This document shows positions 58,536 through 64,000 of a stretch of DNA of 64,000 nucleotides, one piece after another (position 1 is the stretch's first letter; each line of letters opens with the position of its first letter). Position numbers and translations under genes: made by a program. A model generated the notes under the pieces. It searched no databases and was not told where the DNA came from. It was given only the letters and a program-made list of their open reading frames with translations. Source of the stretch: Lunularia cruciata (taxonomy: Eukaryota > Streptophyta > Marchantiopsida > Lunulariales > Lunulariaceae); the NCBI GenBank assembly GCA_948567375.1, contig OX419758.1, positions 3,787,001 through 3,851,000 of the forward strand. The letters run 5' to 3'.

Positions 58536-60498
58536 TAGGCGTAGACAGTTATTACAGATGAAATTGATTGCTTATGGTAGGACTTAAAAAAGAAAAACCC
58601 TGATCATCTCATGTGCCACTGCTTAACCAATGCTCCGTGGCATCAATAATTCTTCAAAGATTGTAATAAACTTGTTTCACCTTTCTTTGCAGATCTTGTC
58701 TCAGCGTAGTTATGTGGGATGTCTCGCAGTATGAGGCGACATTCATATGCTGAACCCTTCTGTTTTCTGTTCTGCCATATAATCATTGTGAGGTTCCGCA
58801 ATTGAGAGCTTTTGTCCCTCCTCCTGAGACTGAAGACCCTCAGTAAGATACTGCAGATGCGAGGACATACGTAGATGCTGTACAGTAAACAAAAGCTGAG
58901 TCTGCTGTTCTATTTTCCCTCCTCTACCCAAGTCTCCAGTATATTACCTGATCCGATGGAGCTGGTACATTCTGCGGTGGTCAGTGGATATCATTATCGG
59001 TTGTGTAGATCAATCGAGCAGCTAATTCAGATAGGTCAAAATTCAGTTCTCGAATAGATGATAGGCATCCATAACATAGATGATAGGAAGCGGATGAGCC
59101 CGAGCTTCAACTTCTTTCTGTCTGAGGTGCCCTGTGCAAAGAGGGAGTTGAAGAACCTGCTAATTACCACGATGTACACAGGATACCATTTACCAGACAC
59201 AATTATGGAGCCATCGCCGAAGATGAAGTGAGCAACGTAATCCAACGCTTCAACAAGCCTTTTTACAGGAAACATAAGTTCACATCAGGTGTAGTTTAGG
59301 TTGATATATCCTTAGTTTCCTTGGACAAATCTCGTGCGAACAGTTTTTATTACGGCTGCCAAATTCAGCTTGTCTGGACACTGTTGCCCCGGCGTAGCGT
59401 AGCGAGGAAGGTTGGAAGAGTACATTAAGTAGTAAAAGTAGTAGTAAACCATCAGTGTTTCATTTCTCCGTTGGCATGGTGAACTAACCTTGTGCATACA
59501 TGGCAACTACATGGCAATTCATGGAAATCCGGCTTTCTGTGCACTATTTACAGCTGAGCGAAAATCATGGGTTACTGCCAATAACAGAAATACGCACATA
59601 CGGTGCAAGGGTTCAATCTTCAGTTAGCTCCTCGTGAATGGAGAATGAATGAATGAAGACACTGTTGTACTGGTTACTGGAGGTTACTGCAAAACCGTTT
59701 TTGGATCATGACAGTTTTGCAAATCCTTTAAACATCGAGATACTCTCAGGTGCAAAGACGATTAGCATATGTTTCTGTTTTGCCCGACCATACTCCACCC
59801 CTTCTTTCTGTTTTCCAGTTTTAGTAAAGGCGAATGTCATGTTCCTGATTAGAATCTCGAATTCGGACATTTCTCGACCATCAAAGTTGGTACTATGAAG
59901 AAACAATTTTGGTGGTAGCACAGGGAGCCTCTAGAAGAAAAGTTTTAACCCACTAGGTAGTTGACTCAGTCAAACGGGAAGTCCACTTGCAATACGGTGG
60001 AGTCTAAGGTTCACCGAAAGTGTAAACTTTTCACTCAACTCAGCGCAGCATACTCTGCCCGAGCGGCAGTCAATTCTTGGAAGTTGGCAATTCCGAATAC
60101 TGAAGTCCACGCAAGTCATGGAGAAGTAAGCCGTATGTGACGTTGTTACTAATCAGCGGCTACTCATCCGAACAGGTTTTAATTATCAATGTTCCAAATC
60201 ACTGTACAGACGAGTTTTGCTTGTTGTCGTGACTACAGGGTTTGATACTATGGAGTTTGATCTGCCACATTTAAAATTTGACAGGATCTTCCCATGCTTT
60301 TCCATATGGAATTCCATCATTCCTTGAGTGCTAGAAGTCTTGTTTTATGTACGGAGGACGGTGTGAAGTGATGTTCCACCTCATAAAAGGGAACACTGAA
60401 GACTGAAGTTCTTCTAAACCTCTCTCTGCTCTAACTCGGAGTCGAACACTCAATCTAACGACCTCTTTAGAGATCGATCCTTGTGGGAGATACAAATT
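58536..60498. other. Non-genic stretch between haloperoxidase and reductase pseudogene
   Basis: Beyond the haloperoxidase 3' end, nothing is supported. Open frames are short with no domain. The right end would be the old promoter region of the reductase pseudogene. Confidence 0.4.
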
Positions 60499-61782
60499 AT
60501 GGAGAACTCCGTTGCTGTAACAGGCGCTAACGCTCTCATTGCTTCCTGCTTACTGGATTGTCAAGCCCCTGGAGCGGGGTTATAATGTGCGGGAAACCTT
60601 CCGCCATCCAGGTTGGTAGATCTTTCCGAACTTGAATCATCCCAATATTATTCATCTGAAGTAAATGTTTGTCTCCTTTGAAGAACTTTGAGAAATATCG
60701 AAGTGCATTTACGAGTAACGTTGTCAAACTGACATGCCTCTTCATCTTCATCAACTTTGGCCCATATTCAAGCAGAAAATGTTGCCAAAGTTGGGCATTT
60801 GTTGGAGTTACCTGGAGCTAAAGAAAGGCTTACTCTCTACAAAGCCGATCTGAATACAGAAGGGTAGCTTCGACATTGTTATTGATGTCTTACATACGAG
60901 TGTGTTTTACACACGCTTCACCAGTCTCTATTGACCTACAGGTTATCTCTCGAACTCCAATATTCTCTCTCTTTGAGTGGACCTAAACATTTAGATGTAC
61001 AGGCTATTTCAATATCTGATGGTTCAATTATAAAACGAAAATAGATTGATCAATGCAGAATTTGTACATGTTGTATCTCCTACTATCAACTGTTTAGCTG
61101 TTTTACGCTCGTTCCAGATTGTGTCCTTTAGGATATATAGAATACAAAGCCTTTAGATGTCTACATTCATCGTGGAGCATCTTGAAATGTTTACTGTGTT
61201 TTGACTTCCACATTTATATGTGGCCGGCTAATACAAGGTTCTACCAAGACATGAAGGTAGCTTCAGTCATTCCAGAGCATGAGAATCCAGAGTTTTCTTA
61301 CAAATTAATTTTGATCTTGCTTCAGATGGATTTGTATTACTGTTGTGAAGGGAATTCTAAATGTTCTTACCTCAGCTGCCAAAGCCAAGAGTGTGAAAAA
61401 CGAGTTTTTGTGACAAGCTTCGTGACTTCCATATGGACCAATGATAGACATCTTACTCCAGTAACATTCGTAGACGAAACCTGGTGGGCGGATGTGGAAA
61501 ATTGCAAGAAACTCCAGGTGAGATAGAACCCTAAACATCTAGTCCGTGAAAAAATCTGTCAAACCGGAAAGAACTGACATCTTTAGATTGATATTTGACG
61601 ATTTTAGGGCTGGCCGCAGATGTGGTATCATGCATGCTGCAAAACTAGAAGCCGAACTAGCTGCATGGAACTTTGTAAAGGACTTCGATCTCGTGGTCTT
61701 TGCACCATTGCATGGTGTTGGGACCTCTTGTGCAAGCCACTCCGGGTCCTAGCCACCAAATCGTCATCGGCTTGCTAAATGG
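60499..61782 (+). pseudogene. Broken NAD(P)-dependent reductase, CCR/DFR-like
   Basis: Extended short-chain dehydrogenase pieces occur in order on the plus strand. The ATG at 60499 opens MENSVAVTGANALIAS (Rossmann start; the usual TGxxGF glycine is lost), then ERGYNVRETFRHP. Next are [21 protein letters not shown] at 60795-60855 and SFDIVIDVLHTSVFYTR. Near 61350-61520 lie GILNVLTSAAKAKSVK, VFVTSFVTSIW and VTFVDETWWADVENCKK, then LEAELAAWNFVKD and PGPSHQIVIGLLNG. The family reduces cinnamoyl-CoA, dihydroflavonol or similar carbonyls with NADPH. Consecutive pieces change frame at about 60556, 60862, 61397, 61645 and 61730, so the gene is dead unless the assembly is faulty. Donors such as CAG/GTGAGA at 61518 survive. 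The C-terminal third is missing. Confidence 0.82.
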
Positions 61783-64000
61783 TGAGAAATATCTCCACCC
61801 CGCTGAGCAAAGTTGCCACCATCTACCAACTTTTCTTAAGCCATGACCACAACAGCCTAGGCGAAGGCATTGAACTCAAATTCGGCAATTAACTTGTTAA
61901 TCAAATCATACTGGTTACCTCCATCCGCGTTAATGGACTACATCTCAACTTCCTTCTTGCTCATCTACCACCCACTAATACTGTGTTTCTTACTTGCTCG
62001 TTGGTTTCCCGTTGCTTTGAGATGCATCCTCTGCTTTGTTGCATCGCGTTGCTCGCGGAGGCACACTTCGGGCTCTAGATGCTGCACATAACTGCAGATA
62101 TTGAATGCCATATGATGTACATGGAATGTATCAATCTTCGCTTCTGCTTTACATCGATTTGAATCGTATGAAATCGTATGTCTTTTGTCAATTCCTACTT
62201 GCTGTGACGTGCATGCACTTACTTGCTGTGATCAGCCAGTCTTCGGCTTGCATCGGTTCGGTCCTAAGGTGGGTGTGGATACCCCGCCTGTCAATTTCTT
62301 CTGCTCCCGTTACTCATATATCTCAACATCCTTCTTCTTTCGTCGAAGGACGTGGCTACAGTTATAGGTCTCAATATCAATGCTTTGCGCAATATTGAAG
62401 CACTGTACTGCAAAATATAAATATGTTTGTTCTCACCCAGTTGTGGATTGACCCGCCCACGTACAATGAAGAAGTACCCAAACCGATTCTACGGCATGGT
62501 GAATGTGAAACATGTAGCATTGGCTCATGTCCTTGCGTGCGAAGATTCTTCAGCAAAGAGGCGTTACATTTTGTGTTAGAACTATTCCATTTTGTGGAAG
62601 CTGCAGACCCTATGAGAGTCCTTTGCTCCGAGTCAGTATCAGCTTCATAACCACTCATTATTCCCTCCGGCTTCTTCTCATTCACATTACACCTATGAGA
62701 TATTGTGTCAGTAAAGCTTCCACCTGTTTATCGATGGTACCCTTCAAGCTACTTACCCAGTATAGCGAGTAGATAGCATCAATATGTGTAGCTGTGTACG
62801 TACTTCTTGCATTTTTATTTCGGAAGAAATTGTTAAACTTCTATGCAATGCAGGACTCAGAGTCTAGACGACTGGAATTCGATAGATGAAAGCAACTTTG
62901 TGTCGCTCTGTGATTGCGGACAAGTAACTATGTAATGCAATGCAGCATTCAGAGTTCTAGACGACTTGGGATTCGAGAGACTGATGAAATTTGTGTCGAT
63001 CTGTGATTGCGGACAAGTAAAATGCCGTTACGAGAATAAGGTTCTCATGTGTTCTGTGCGCTATTACAGGTTTGTGTTGACAGTGTCCTCCAGACAAGAC
63101 CACAACTAAACACAGAAAGGGCCAAAACGCTCATGAGGACGAGTTCGTCACGAGAGGATGCACTCAAGAATGTATTGCATGTTTGAAGCCAAAACTTTAC
63201 GCTCAAGTACAGTAAATAGCTCCTGCAATAGCTCTTCTTGGTTTGAGAAATGAAGCAGATGAATAAGCCGTGGAATTTTTGGGGATTGTAGTGAGTGATC
63301 CAGGGGACCATGTTGTTGGAATGAAGAACAGGAAGGGGACGCCAATTGTAGTGAAGCCCACACTATGTTGCAAAAAGCCGTGTGCAGGTTTAACTCAAGG
63401 ATTGAGGATTATGTGCATAACTGGAATAAGATTGGGTTCTCTCTACGGATGGAAACACTGGAATTTCCTACAAAATCATTTATATCAATTATGGATACTA
63501 CAATGACATTGTGGGTTTAGATATGTCAAGGTACTGAGAGATGAGGTGGGTGATGAGTGACGACAATAAAATTTCTTCTTGCGGTTGTTTTAACCTACTT
63601 TCTAAACGTTTCATAGCAAGATATCATTAAACACCAATGATTGTATCATGCATGATATAATAAATGATTCAAAAGAATTTTGGATGATCTTTTACTAAAA
63701 TAATGTATGTTATTTACATTTTACTACTAAATAGTATGCTATCTAGTTCCAAAAAGGTCAAGTACTTATAATATTTTTTATTGCCGTAAGGTATGTTTTC
63801 GATTAATAAAACTATATGTATACTTCATATGTTCATATGACACAGTACATAATTGCTCTTCACTTAAGAGGTTAGAAGATCCGAAAAAATTAATCAATGT
63901 TAGCTAAGGTGACTTGGATAAATAAAATACCTTCATGTGTATTTGTCACGGTAGTTATAAGTATTAGTTTTTTACTTATATTTAACATGATATTTTTGAT
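61783..64000. other. Non-genic right end of the window
   Basis: No gene supported. It contains the duplication at 62843-63020. The final 400 bp are AT-rich. A possible remnant of further reductase exons could lie at its left edge, but I cannot identify one. Confidence 0.4.
62843..63020. repeat. Imperfect tandem duplication, period 92 bp
   Basis: atgcaatgcag at 62843 and again at 62935 each start a unit running through tcagagt, ctagacgact, a gattcga-like stretch and ctgtgattgcggacaagtaa. The copies differ at roughly one base in eight. No coding role is visible. Confidence 0.8.

Noticed and set aside
55118-61782. Haloperoxidase and reductase as a biosynthetic cluster
   Set aside because: They are neighbours in the same orientation, but the reductase is broken and nothing links their substrates.
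1-64000. tRNA, rRNA or other structured RNA genes
   Set aside because: I looked for B-box-like GGTTCGAATCC and cloverleaf ends and saw no convincing candidate; a covariance-model scan would be decisive.

Overview
This window looks like nuclear DNA of a land plant, probably a non-seed lineage such as a bryophyte or lycophyte. Supporting signs are GT-AG introns with normal donor and acceptor sequences, a P-class pentatricopeptide (PPR) gene, Copia retrotransposons with ADIFTKP-like ends, and an alpha/beta-hydrolase of a plant family. A vanadium-haloperoxidase-like gene and RT elements with a restriction-like-endonuclease-type tail point away from typical seed plants. The lineage is an inference; nothing here fixes the species. 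Gene density is low, about one gene per 10 kb, with decayed transposons in between.

Layout: 1.8-4.1 kb, minus strand, six-exon leucine-rich-repeat gene. 4.5-6.3 kb, a 5'-truncated non-LTR element (copy A). 6.3-10.3 kb, no gene. 10.3-14.6 kb, a decayed minus-strand Copia element (Copia-1) containing a plus-strand promoter-like block with heat-shock-element matches. 16.7-18.5 kb, a complete four-exon alpha/beta-hydrolase. 19.6-24.6 kb, a second decayed minus-strand Copia (Copia-2) with recognisable LTRs. 26.3-28.1 kb, an intact intronless P-class PPR gene on the minus strand. 29.5-33.5 kb, the longest copy (B) of the non-LTR family, interrupted by a solo LTR with a 5-bp target-site duplication. 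35.8-36.5 kb, a second solo LTR of the same family, inverted, with its own duplication. 36.5-44.4 kb, AT-rich sequence without a clear gene. 44.5-45.6 kb, an unrecognised protein with a C-terminal membrane segment. 47.5-48.4 kb, a third non-LTR copy (C). 55.1-58.5 kb, a complete eight-exon vanadium-dependent haloperoxidase-like gene. 60.5-61.8 kb, a frameshifted NAD(P)-dependent reductase pseudogene of the cinnamoyl-CoA/dihydroflavonol reductase type.

I assembled the exon models by hand. In the LRR, hydrolase and haloperoxidase genes every junction keeps the reading frame and rebuilds family motifs, which is strong internal support, but no transcript data were available. The genes look like unrelated single loci, not a pathway cluster. 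The most notable items are the haloperoxidase with its full set of vanadate ligands, the zinc-finger/RT/endonuclease-like non-LTR family with a conserved 3' tail at five loci, the nested solo LTR, the heat-shock-element array and the 26-bp perfect hairpin.
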